DNA of 5,375 bases. Source: an uncultured bacterium. Lineage in GTDB: Bacteria; Bacillota; Clostridia; Lachnospirales; Lachnospiraceae. The first letter of the stretch is position 1, and the number at the start of each line of letters is the position of its first letter. The notes beneath the pieces were generated by a model, which was not told the origin of the DNA, made no database searches, and was given only the letters and a program-made list of their open reading frames with translations. A program made the position numbers and the translations under genes. The stretch is from assembly GCA_937916345.1 (NCBI GenBank), contig CALFUE010000043.1:1-5375 (forward strand), read 5' to 3'. Of this stretch, positions 1-5,375 are shown one piece after another.

Positions 1-275
1 CTGTCCACGAATCCGACGTAGTCGCCGCCGGCGTAGGAAACCCCGATATTTCTCGCCCCGCCCGGTCCCGCGTTTACCGCGCAGTCGATTACTATCACCC
101 TGCTGCGGTACTGCATCTCGCACTCGAAGAGTATATCCAGGGAATTGTCCGTAGAAGCATCGTTTACGAATATCAGCTCTATATCCGAAAGAGTCTGATT
201 CACCAGATTTCCGAGACACTCACTAAGGTGGGCGCCTGCATTAAATACGGGAACTATCACGCTGACCTTGGCCAT
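1..275 (-). CDS. Family 2 glycosyltransferase, N-terminal part (cut by window edge)
   Basis: This is the first 91 codons of a GT-A fold family 2 glycosyltransferase, an inverting enzyme that moves a sugar from a nucleotide-sugar donor to a growing glycan, usually at the inner face of the membrane. The start reads MAKVSVIVPVFNAG, the standard first beta strand of the family. FVNDASTDNS (residues 36-45) carries the nucleotide-binding Asp39, GPGGARNIG (70-78) is the usual glycine-rich stretch before the metal site, and FVD at 89-91 begins the DxD-like motif just where the window ends. The ATG at 273-275 is well supported by AAAGGAG eight bases upstream. The gene follows the family 8 glycosyltransferase by 16 nt and is probably cotranscribed with it, which suggests shared work on a surface polysaccharide or glycoconjugate. 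Sugar and acceptor cannot be read from this fragment. Confidence 0.93.
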   Translation of the reverse strand, partial: MAKVSVIVPVFNAGAHLSECLGNLVNQTLSDIELIFVNDASTDNSLDILFECEMQYRSRVIVIDCAVNAGPGGARNIGVSYAGGDYVGFVD

Positions 276-283
276 TTTATAAG

Positions 284-290
284 CTCCTTT
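284..290 (-). promoter_or_regulatory. Ribosome binding site of the family 2 glycosyltransferase
   Basis: On the minus strand the sequence reads AAAGGAG, eight bases before the ATG at 273-275. It lies inside the 16-nt gap after the preceding stop codon. It fixes the start of the partial gene, which has no other good start nearby. Confidence 0.8.
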
Positions 291-291
291 T

Positions 292-2049
292 TCAACTGTA
301 GAGACAACTTATGGCAGATGAGTATATCTGTCTGCACAGCTCCGATTTTTTCTGTAATATTTCTTCATCATATTTGCCGGACATATCCGTATCTGTCGCC
401 TCCAAACCCGGATCGCTCAAGCGCAGCAGCACCGATGCACCATCTGAGGCACGCTGAAAAACAAGAGTCTCCTCATCCAGATAGCCCGCATAAACACAGG
501 TGTAATCCGATGCGCCCTCTGTCCAGAAATCCTCTATAAAGGGTTCAACCGATCCGTCCTCCTTGTCGATGACGAGGGCTGTATCCGCGCAGCCCGGCGC
601 GGTGATGAGTGAACCTCCCACCGAAATCAGGAATCTGTGAACCATAAATCTGTTTTTCACATCCCTGCGGCCGGCAAGAGACTCCGGTATGACATAGACC
701 TTGTCAGCGCCGCTGACAGGCGAAAAACGTATGATATTTCCGGTGGCCGCCTCCGCGAGATAGAGATACTTCTCATCGCAGGCTATCGCGCTGTAGCTCA
801 GGTTCTCTCCCCCCACGGGGCAGCAGATCACACGACCCGCATTTTTATCATAACCCAATACCAGGTTCGAGTCAAACGACACCTGATATGTTATATCTCC
901 GAAATCGGCATAACCGGCGGGAACACCCTTCGGCAGACAAATTAGTTTTCTCACATATTTTTTTAAATCATAGTAGAAGGCTTTATCTGTTATGAAGGCC
1001 AGATCTGTCTCTGTTTTTTCGTCGGACAAAAACTCGTCTACGCTCCCAATGGAAACTTCGGCGAGTTGATCAGCGGATGCCGCATCTATCATAGCACTCA
1101 TGAGATCTGACGCATCCGGCTTGCCCGTGAAGAACCGGACAGAATGCGTTTTATCAAATGTCCCGTTCAGCCTCTTACAGGCATTCTTATATGCCCAGTC
1201 AAAAATATTATACGGAGCGGAATCTGCCCTGGTAGTGCTCCAGGGCTTCGTATCCCCCAAATAGTGGATCACCGCGGCAGCCTCATAGAGTTCTTCCATC
1301 CTGTTTTTGTATTTTGAAAATTCAGACGGGTCATTTGATAGAACCCGCAGTTCATCATAAGAAAGATATTCGCCGCTGCCCGCTCTCCTGTAATAATATG
1401 CCGGGGGCAGATCGTATCTCTCCCAGCTCATGTACTTGAGCTTGTCATAGTAGAGCTCGTTTATCACATCCTGATCGTTATACTCATATCTCTCAAAATC
1501 GGAGTAGATGGCGTCAAGGAGTCTGTCGCCGGCATTGTCATTTCTCAGGTAATCCAGATTAAAGACCATCACTCCCGCGTTGAAATAGCTGTATTCCTTC
1601 GGGATCGAGAGGCGCCTCATATTCGCCTCGTGAAACCCGTTTATCTTTCCAAAAATGTCCTCGCAGACAGCAAAAGCATAACCCTCGAGCTCTGTCCCAT
1701 AGAGCTCCTTTACGCTTCCCTTTACCACCATGTCCACATCCATATAGAGAATGCGGGAAATGCCCTTTGGCAGCATATCGATAGCAAGGATCCTGTAATA
1801 GGTCTCCACGGCGATGCCGTTTCTCGACTGTACTCTCGCCTTGAACTCATCGCCCACATATACAGGGATCAGCTTTTTGCCGGAAAAGCGCCCGACAAAG
1901 TTTCTTAAACCGGAAAGCTCATCCTCCGACAATTGCTCATAGGGAAGGTAGATATCAACCTGCTCCTCCTCATGATTTTCAAAAAAGGTAAAGAGAAAGA
2001 CATAAGCGTATTTCAGATAGGTGGAATTCGTGACGATCATCAGATTCAT
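292..2049 (-). CDS. Family 8 glycosyltransferase with C-terminal propeller-like extension
   Basis: A 585-residue protein. Residues 1-290 form a complete family 8 (retaining, GT-A fold) catalytic domain. YMDVDMVV at 102-109 holds the metal-binding DxD (Asp104, Asp106), YFNAGVMVFNLD is at 155-166, NDQD at 191-194, and HYLGDTKPW at 262-270 supplies the late His ligand and the KPW signature. Such enzymes typically use UDP-glucose or UDP-galactose; the acceptor here is unknown. No signal peptide or membrane segment is visible, so it is probably cytoplasmic. Simple family 8 enzymes end near residue 300, but this one continues for about 285 more. The extension has recurring strand-turn-strand units (about 358-375, 396-411, 428-444, 489-504, 527-544) that suggest propeller blades; this is inference. 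A helical tail (about 560-580) closes it. The ATG overlaps the dusB stop as ATGA, with GGAGGAG eleven bases upstream. Confidence 0.92.
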   Translation of the reverse strand: MNLMIVTNSTYLKYAYVFLFTFFENHEEEQVDIYLPYEQLSEDELSGLRNFVGRFSGKKLIPVYVGDEFKARVQSRNGIAVETYYRILAIDMLPKGISRILYMDVDMVVKGSVKELYGTELEGYAFAVCEDIFGKINGFHEANMRRLSIPKEYSYFNAGVMVFNLDYLRNDNAGDRLLDAIYSDFERYEYNDQDVINELYYDKLKYMSWERYDLPPAYYYRRAGSGEYLSYDELRVLSNDPSEFSKYKNRMEELYEAAAVIHYLGDTKPWSTTRADSAPYNIFDWAYKNACKRLNGTFDKTHSVRFFTGKPDASDLMSAMIDAASADQLAEVSIGSVDEFLSDEKTETDLAFITDKAFYYDLKKYVRKLICLPKGVPAGYADFGDITYQVSFDSNLVLGYDKNAGRVICCPVGGENLSYSAIACDEKYLYLAEAATGNIIRFSPVSGADKVYVIPESLAGRRDVKNRFMVHRFLISVGGSLITAPGCADTALVIDKEDGSVEPFIEDFWTEGASDYTCVYAGYLDEETLVFQRASDGASVLLRLSDPGLEATDTDMSGKYDEEILQKKSELCRQIYSSAISCLYS

Positions 2050-2999
2050 GCTCTAACTATCTCCTCCAATTCACTCAGGCTCTCAGCCAGCGAGACGCGC
2101 CGTCTCTTTTCTTTGGTGCCGGGAAACCGTGAGAGATACCAGGCGCCGTGGCGTCTCATCTCCCGAACGCCGGTGTACTCACCCTTGAATCGTACTTCAC
2201 TTTCCGCGTGAGTGAGGAGCATCTCACACACCTCCTCATATGTGGGAGGAGGGACTGTCTCTCCCTTCTCAAAATATCCGGTCAGCTCCCGGAATATAAA
2301 GGGATTTCCCATGGCCGAGCGCCCTATCATAAAGGCGTCACAGCCCGTCTCTTCCTTCATCCTCTCTATGTCTGCGGGGTTTTTCAGATCACCGTTTCCG
2401 ATGACAGGAATACTGACAGCGGATTTTACGGCTGCTATCACGCTCCAGTCCGCCTTACCGCTATAAAACTGTTCTCTCGTCCTTGGGTGTACTGCCACGG
2501 CCGACGCCCCCGCCTCCTCGGCAGCGACCGCCAACTCCACCGCGGCATGGCCGTCAGAGTCGGCTCCAAAGCCTTTTCTGAATTTTACGGTGACAGGCTT
2601 GTCAGTATTTTTTACTACTGTCTCAATTATCCTTTTCGCCAGAGGGATATTCCTCATCAGGCTGGAACCCTCGCCGTTTTTTACGATCTTTGGCACAGGG
2701 CATCCCATGTTTAGATCTATGATATCTATATCAAGCCCCGAGACGAAGGGGATCACCCTCTCGCACACCTCCGGCTCGCTGCCGAAGAGCTGAAGTGATA
2801 CGGGGTGCTCCCTTTTCGACACCTCAAGGAGTTTTTTCGTATTCGTATTGTTGTACATGATGCCCTTTGCGCTGACCATCTCGGCACAGACGAGACCGGC
2901 GCCGAGGGAGGCGCATATCTCCCGAAAGGGCAGATCAGTGACTCCCGCCATGGGTCCTAAGATAAACGGATTCCTTAGGTATACGGAGCCGATGTTCAT
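2046..2999 (-). CDS. dusB: tRNA-dihydrouridine synthase, DusB type
   Basis: A complete 317-residue flavoenzyme that reduces particular uridines in tRNA to dihydrouridine, using FMN and NAD(P)H, in the cytoplasm. The TIM-barrel landmarks are present: GPMAGVTD at 15-22 (FMN phosphate side), LNMGCP at 96-101 with catalytic Cys100, TVKFRKG at 137-143 with FMN-contacting Lys139, HPRTREQFYSGKADW at 171-185 with His171, IGNGDL at 200-205, and GRSAMGNPF at 226-234. A C-terminal helical domain containing VREMRRHGAWY (278-288) is expected to bind tRNA. Length is normal for the family. The start codon overlaps the coaX stop as ATGA, and the ribosome site is a modest AGGA ten bases upstream, so coupling to coaX is likely. 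The order coaX then dusB is common in Firmicutes. The exact tRNA position modified (U17/U20 class) cannot be read from sequence alone. Confidence 0.96.
   Translation of the reverse strand: MNIGSVYLRNPFILGPMAGVTDLPFREICASLGAGLVCAEMVSAKGIMYNNTNTKKLLEVSKREHPVSLQLFGSEPEVCERVIPFVSGLDIDIIDLNMGCPVPKIVKNGEGSSLMRNIPLAKRIIETVVKNTDKPVTVKFRKGFGADSDGHAAVELAVAAEEAGASAVAVHPRTREQFYSGKADWSVIAAVKSAVSIPVIGNGDLKNPADIERMKEETGCDAFMIGRSAMGNPFIFRELTGYFEKGETVPPPTYEEVCEMLLTHAESEVRFKGEYTGVREMRRHGAWYLSRFPGTKEKRRRVSLAESLSELEEIVRA
2061..2067 (-). promoter_or_regulatory. Ribosome binding site of the family 8 glycosyltransferase, inside dusB
   Basis: GGAGGAG on the minus strand lies eleven bases before the ATG at 2047-2049 and within the last codons of dusB. 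It is a strong site, so the glycosyltransferase need not depend only on ribosomes that have just finished dusB, although the ATGA overlap also favours coupling. Confidence 0.75.
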
Positions 3000-3769
3000 T
3001 TCTTTTTGTTCCTGTCAAATATATATTTCATACCGAGCAGTGTCAGGTCTTCATCATAGACCTCTATCACATCCGTCTCCGGAGCAATGAGCTTTCCCAG
3101 GCCTCCGGTGGCGATGACCTTTGCGTCGGTGAATCCCGACTCGGTCTTCAGGCATTTCACGATGTACTCGGTCTGACCGATCTGGCCGTAGAGAAGTCCC
3201 GCCTGCATGCTGGTAACAGTATCCTTTGCCATGATGGTATCCGGCTTTATCAGCTCCACCTCGGGAAGCTTCGCCGTGTCCTGCCAGAGAGCCTTGGCAC
3301 TTATCTTTATGCCGGGGGAGGTGATGCCTGTGATGAAGGCTCCCTCACCGTCCACCAGATCGTAGGTGGTGGCAGTGCCGAAATCTATAACGATGAGAGG
3401 TCCGCCGTATTTGTAGTAGGCGCCCGCTGCGTCCACGATCCTGTCGGCTCCCACCTGGGCAGGATTCGGAAATGCTATGCGGATGCCGGTCTTTACGCCC
3501 ATGGCGATATTTATGGGAGTGACATGCAGATATTTAATGATCGAGCTCATAATGGAATGGTTGCGGTCGGGAACCACGGATGATATAATGGCGTCTGTGA
3601 TACGCACCGGCTCGATGCCGTTTTCCCTCAGTATCGATTTTATCAAGACACCGTATTCGTCTGAAGTGCGGCCTATTGCGGTATTTACGCGAAATCGTCC
3701 GCATAAGCTGTCGCCGTCAAAAACCCCCATCACTATATTACTATTCCCAACATCTATCACAAGCAGCAT
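2996..3769 (-). CDS. coaX: Type III pantothenate kinase (CoaX)
   Basis: A 257-residue enzyme that phosphorylates pantothenate with ATP, the first step of coenzyme A synthesis, in the cytoplasm. It belongs to the ASKHA-fold type III kinases, which resist CoA feedback and typically need a monovalent cation. From the chosen start, MLLVIDVGNSNIVMG (1-15) is the phosphate-binding N-terminus with Asp6; GADR at 107-110 carries the presumed catalytic Asp109; IDFGTATTYD at 128-137 is the second phosphate motif; ITSPGI at 149-154 and ATGGLG at 220-225 are further family motifs. An in-frame GTG at 3794-3796 would add nine lysine- and glutamate-rich residues. I prefer the ATG at 3767-3769 because the family normally starts at MLLVIDVGN and AAGGAG lies nine bases upstream. 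The gene follows the small unknown gene by one base and overlaps dusB by 4 nt. Confidence 0.96.
   Translation of the reverse strand: MLLVIDVGNSNIVMGVFDGDSLCGRFRVNTAIGRTSDEYGVLIKSILRENGIEPVRITDAIISSVVPDRNHSIMSSIIKYLHVTPINIAMGVKTGIRIAFPNPAQVGADRIVDAAGAYYKYGGPLIVIDFGTATTYDLVDGEGAFITGITSPGIKISAKALWQDTAKLPEVELIKPDTIMAKDTVTSMQAGLLYGQIGQTEYIVKCLKTESGFTDAKVIATGGLGKLIAPETDVIEVYDEDLTLLGMKYIFDRNKKK
3010..3013 (-). promoter_or_regulatory. Weak ribosome binding site of dusB
   Basis: AGGA on the minus strand stands ten bases before the dusB ATG at 2997-2999, within the last codons of coaX. It is shorter than the sites of the neighbouring genes, and with the ATGA overlap it suggests that dusB translation partly relies on ribosomes arriving from coaX. 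Confidence 0.5.
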
Positions 3770-3770
3770 A

Positions 3771-4148
3771 TCAGTCTTCTCCTTTTCCTTCTTCACCCGT
3801 CTCGCCTAAAAAGAAAACTTTATAATAGGTTTCCAGCTCCTCAAGCAGGTCTCTCTTTTCCGTCTCGAGAGCATGTATCTTCAAGCCGCTGCCGATCTCA
3901 TCGTAGGAGAAATCGGACTCATTGGCATCTGTCCTGAAATAGAGATTCCCATCCTCGTCAAAGATCAGCATGATGTTTCCCCCCACCTCCGCAGTGTGGG
4001 TGACACACAATATTTTTAATTCTTTTTTTATTTCATCCGGCAGGGAATCAAAATTTTCATTCAGATAAAAGAGCCTGGAATAAGCGCTGGCTCCGCAAAG
4101 CACGGTCTCTTCGTCGCTTATACCGGCTGTGTTTAATTCTTCAGACAT
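3771..4148 (-). CDS. Small acidic protein of unknown function (DUF6145-like)
   Basis: A 125-residue acidic protein with no known activity. It resembles, from memory, a small uncharacterised family seen in Lachnospiraceae and labelled DUF6145; that assignment needs a profile search. Visible features are a VLCGASAYSRLFYLNENF block (16-33), a helix around PDEIKKELKILCV (37-49), a probable beta hairpin IMLIFDEDGNLYFRTDA (59-75), DEIGSG (83-88), and a charged helix with coiled-coil character (about 89-108) running into YYKVFFLG. The tail is rich in Glu and Gly. No signal peptide, membrane segment or catalytic motif is seen. The ATG at 4146-4148 is chosen over a GTG ten codons earlier (4176-4178) because AGGGGAG sits nine bases upstream. 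It overlaps birA by 8 nt and ends one base before coaX, so it is locked into the cofactor genes. A role linked to them is only a guess. Confidence 0.88.
   Translation of the reverse strand: MSEELNTAGISDEETVLCGASAYSRLFYLNENFDSLPDEIKKELKILCVTHTAEVGGNIMLIFDEDGNLYFRTDANESDFSYDEIGSGLKIHALETEKRDLLEELETYYKVFFLGETGEEGKGED
3779..3784 (-). promoter_or_regulatory. Ribosome binding site that decides the coaX start
   Basis: AAGGAG on the minus strand, nine bases before the ATG at 3767-3769, within the end of the preceding gene. It selects that ATG over the GTG nine codons upstream, because the GTG reading would place this purine-rich site inside the coding sequence. Confidence 0.8.
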
Positions 4149-4941
4149 ATCCGTAAACTCCCCTGACTGATACTTCACCGAAGCTGACCTTCGTAACGAA
4201 GCTCTCCCCGCTGTCAGACTTACGCTTCACCATGAGCGCCCCGGTATCGTCAATTCCCATTGATACGCCGGTAAAATCTTCATCCTGACTCTCGACACGC
4301 ACGATCCTGTCCATATTTATGAGGCGCTCGTTGTAGTGTCTCTTCAGCTCCGACATATCAGAGGTTTTCGCAAACAGATCTATATACCGGTCCAGCTCCT
4401 CAGCCACCGATACTATCAGTGCATCCCTGTCGATCATAACGCCCGCTTCATCCTCGATGTTTCCGGCAATATCGGCTATATCCGGCGGGAAATCCATGTG
4501 TCGGACATTGATCCCAATCCCCACGATGATGAAGTGGTGATCATCCGTCAATATATTCTCTGTCAGTATTCCGCAGACTTTTCTGCCATTTATCACAATA
4601 TCATTCGGCCACTTGATATGCACAGGGGTATCGTCCCGAGCCATGCGCAGCACATGATATATGGCATCTGTCACGGAGATGGCGGCAAGCAGGGTAATGC
4701 AGGGCAGTCCTTTCTCCGTGATCCCTCTGGAATAGAGGTTCTCAGCCCTAAAGCCCACAGACATGGCTATGCTGTCACGGCTATCGGTACGCCATCTGCG
4801 GCTGACTCTTCCCCTGCCATTTGTCTGGACATCTGCGGTGACGACTGTGCCATCAACCGCGCCTCCTTTCATCAACTCCTTCAGCCGGTCGTTCGTGGAA
4901 TCGCAGGTCTCAAAATTTATTATCCTTCGCGTATTATTCAT
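4141..4941 (-). CDS. birA: Biotin--[acetyl-CoA-carboxylase] ligase without DNA-binding domain
   Basis: A 266-residue biotin-protein ligase that makes biotinyl-AMP from biotin and ATP and transfers biotin to a lysine of carrier proteins such as the acetyl-CoA carboxylase BCCP subunit. Motifs in order: DSTND at 14-18; GRGRVSRRW at 42-50, the adenylate-binding loop; KWPNDI at 110-115; KVCGIL at 121-126 with Lys121; GIGINV at 141-146. Residues from about 210 form the small SH3-like C-terminal domain. The protein starts almost directly at the catalytic fold and lacks the winged helix of bifunctional BirA repressors, so it should not repress biotin genes itself. The ATG is 8 nt after the ornithine carbamoyltransferase stop with no clear ribosome site, so reinitiation by ribosomes leaving that gene is likely. 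It overlaps the next gene by 8 nt. Confidence 0.95.
   Translation of the reverse strand: MNNTRRIINFETCDSTNDRLKELMKGGAVDGTVVTADVQTNGRGRVSRRWRTDSRDSIAMSVGFRAENLYSRGITEKGLPCITLLAAISVTDAIYHVLRMARDDTPVHIKWPNDIVINGRKVCGILTENILTDDHHFIIVGIGINVRHMDFPPDIADIAGNIEDEAGVMIDRDALIVSVAEELDRYIDLFAKTSDMSELKRHYNERLINMDRIVRVESQDEDFTGVSMGIDDTGALMVKRKSDSGESFVTKVSFGEVSVRGVYGYV
4158..4164 (-). promoter_or_regulatory. Ribosome binding site that decides the start of the small unknown gene
   Basis: AGGGGAG on the minus strand, inside the last codons of birA, lies nine bases before the ATG at 4146-4148. It supports that ATG and argues against the upstream in-frame GTG at 4176-4178, which has no comparable site. Confidence 0.78.
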
Positions 4942-4949
4942 TCCGGTAA

Positions 4950-5375
4950 TTATTTTAGTGTGGCATACATAATGGCTTTTATTGAGTGCATGCGGTTCTC
5001 CGCCTCATCGAATACCACCGACTGTCCGCTCTCGAACACGGAGTCCGTCACCTCCAGCTCTGAGAGAGAAAATTTCTCATGAATCATGCGGCCAACCTCT
5101 GTGCCCAGATCGTGGTAAGCAGGGAGGCAGTGCATAAAGATGGCATTGGGATTTGCCTTATTCATCTTCTCCATTGTGACTTTATAGGGAGTGAGCTCAC
5201 GTATCCTCTCCTCCCATACTGCATCAGGCTCCCCCATTGATACCCACACATCGGTGTAAATGACATCAGCACCTTTAACTGCTTCCTCAGTATCCTCTGT
5301 GAAGGTAATACTTCCGCCGGACTCTTCTGCCCACATCCTGCACTTTTTCACCAGTTCTTCATTCGGAAAATACTT
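4950..5375 (-). CDS. argF: Ornithine carbamoyltransferase, C-terminal part (cut by window edge)
   Basis: The last 141 residues of ornithine carbamoyltransferase, which makes citrulline from ornithine and carbamoyl phosphate, normally in arginine biosynthesis. The reading frame is open to the right edge, so the N-terminal carbamoyl-phosphate domain with its STRT motif lies outside. In the visible part, YTDVWVSMGE (40-49) is the ornithine-binding loop (Asp42, Ser46, Met47), HCLPAYHD (82-89) holds the family cysteine Cys83, and ENRMHSIKA (126-134) holds the conserved arginine Arg128 near the C-terminus. The GTG at 5349-5351 is internal and should not be taken as a start. These motifs separate it from aspartate carbamoyltransferase. 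A catabolic arcB role is possible but no arginine deiminase genes are in view. It is probably upstream of, and cotranscribed with, birA. Confidence 0.95.
   Translation of the reverse strand, partial: KYFPNEELVKKCRMWAEESGGSITFTEDTEEAVKGADVIYTDVWVSMGEPDAVWEERIRELTPYKVTMEKMNKANPNAIFMHCLPAYHDLGTEVGRMIHEKFSLSELEVTDSVFESGQSVVFDEAENRMHSIKAIMYATLK

Noticed and set aside
228..539. Plus-strand open frame spanning the gap between the two glycosyltransferases.
   Set aside because: It covers the ends of two well-supported minus-strand genes and encodes a Cys-, His- and Pro-rich product with no recognisable domain.
951..968. T-rich run on the plus strand that could suggest a terminator.
   Set aside because: It has no GC-rich hairpin beside it and encodes the DLKKYVRK segment of the family 8 protein in frame.
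3013..3018. TTGACA on the minus strand at the end of coaX, a perfect -35 hexamer ahead of dusB.
   Set aside because: No -10-like sequence follows at about 17 bases; the corresponding position reads ACATCG. The hexamer is explained by coding sequence for FDR near the coaX C-terminus.
3812..3834. AT-rich TATTATAAAG on the minus strand that looks like a -10 element ahead of coaX.
   Set aside because: No -35 at an acceptable distance was found, and the bases encode the YYKVFFLG segment of the small protein.
4336..5082. Long plus-strand open frame of 248 codons opposite birA and argF.
   Set aside because: It lies antisense to two genes with clear family motifs, its product matches no family I recognise, and it shows compositional oddities typical of a shadow frame. 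The other plus-strand frames (for example 2148-2714 and 1933-2211) were rejected for the same reason.
1..5375. CRISPR array, insertion sequence, tRNA, riboswitch or defence system.
   Set aside because: There are no regularly spaced repeats, transposase motifs, terminal inverted repeats or tRNA-like cloverleaf, and no non-coding stretch longer than 16 nt to hold a riboswitch. All visible proteins are metabolic or glycosylation enzymes apart from the one small unknown.

Overview
The window holds one tightly packed, unidirectional gene row. All seven genes are read from the minus strand, so transcription runs from high to low coordinates. The gene set and order (ornithine carbamoyltransferase end, biotin-protein ligase, a small acidic protein, type III pantothenate kinase, DusB-type tRNA-dihydrouridine synthase) suggest a Firmicute of the class Clostridia, most likely Lachnospiraceae. 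This is inferred from gene content, strong AGGAG-type ribosome binding sites and roughly even base composition. No rRNA or other taxonomic marker is present, and no species is claimed.

Layout in transcription order. The C-terminal 141 residues of ornithine carbamoyltransferase (5375-4950) enter from the right edge. An 8-nt gap leads to a biotin-protein ligase without a DNA-binding domain (4941-4141). This overlaps by 8 nt a 125-residue acidic protein of unknown function (4148-3771). One base separates it from coaX (3769-2996), which overlaps dusB (2999-2046) by 4 nt. dusB overlaps by 4 nt a large family 8 glycosyltransferase with an extra C-terminal half (2049-292). After 16 nt, the N-terminus of a family 2 glycosyltransferase (275-1) runs off the left edge. 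No non-coding stretch exceeds 16 nt, and I see no terminator, RNA gene, mobile element, CRISPR array or long repeat.

The right part is housekeeping metabolism: arginine biosynthesis, biotin attachment to carboxylases, the first step of coenzyme A synthesis, and tRNA modification. The left part is two glycosyltransferases of the kind that build surface polysaccharides or glycosylated surface molecules, joined to dusB by a stop-start overlap. The least ordinary feature is the roughly 285-residue C-terminal extension of the family 8 enzyme, whose recurring strand-turn-strand pattern resembles a beta-propeller. The second is the small unknown protein translationally interlocked with birA and coaX. 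Most of the window is otherwise ordinary.
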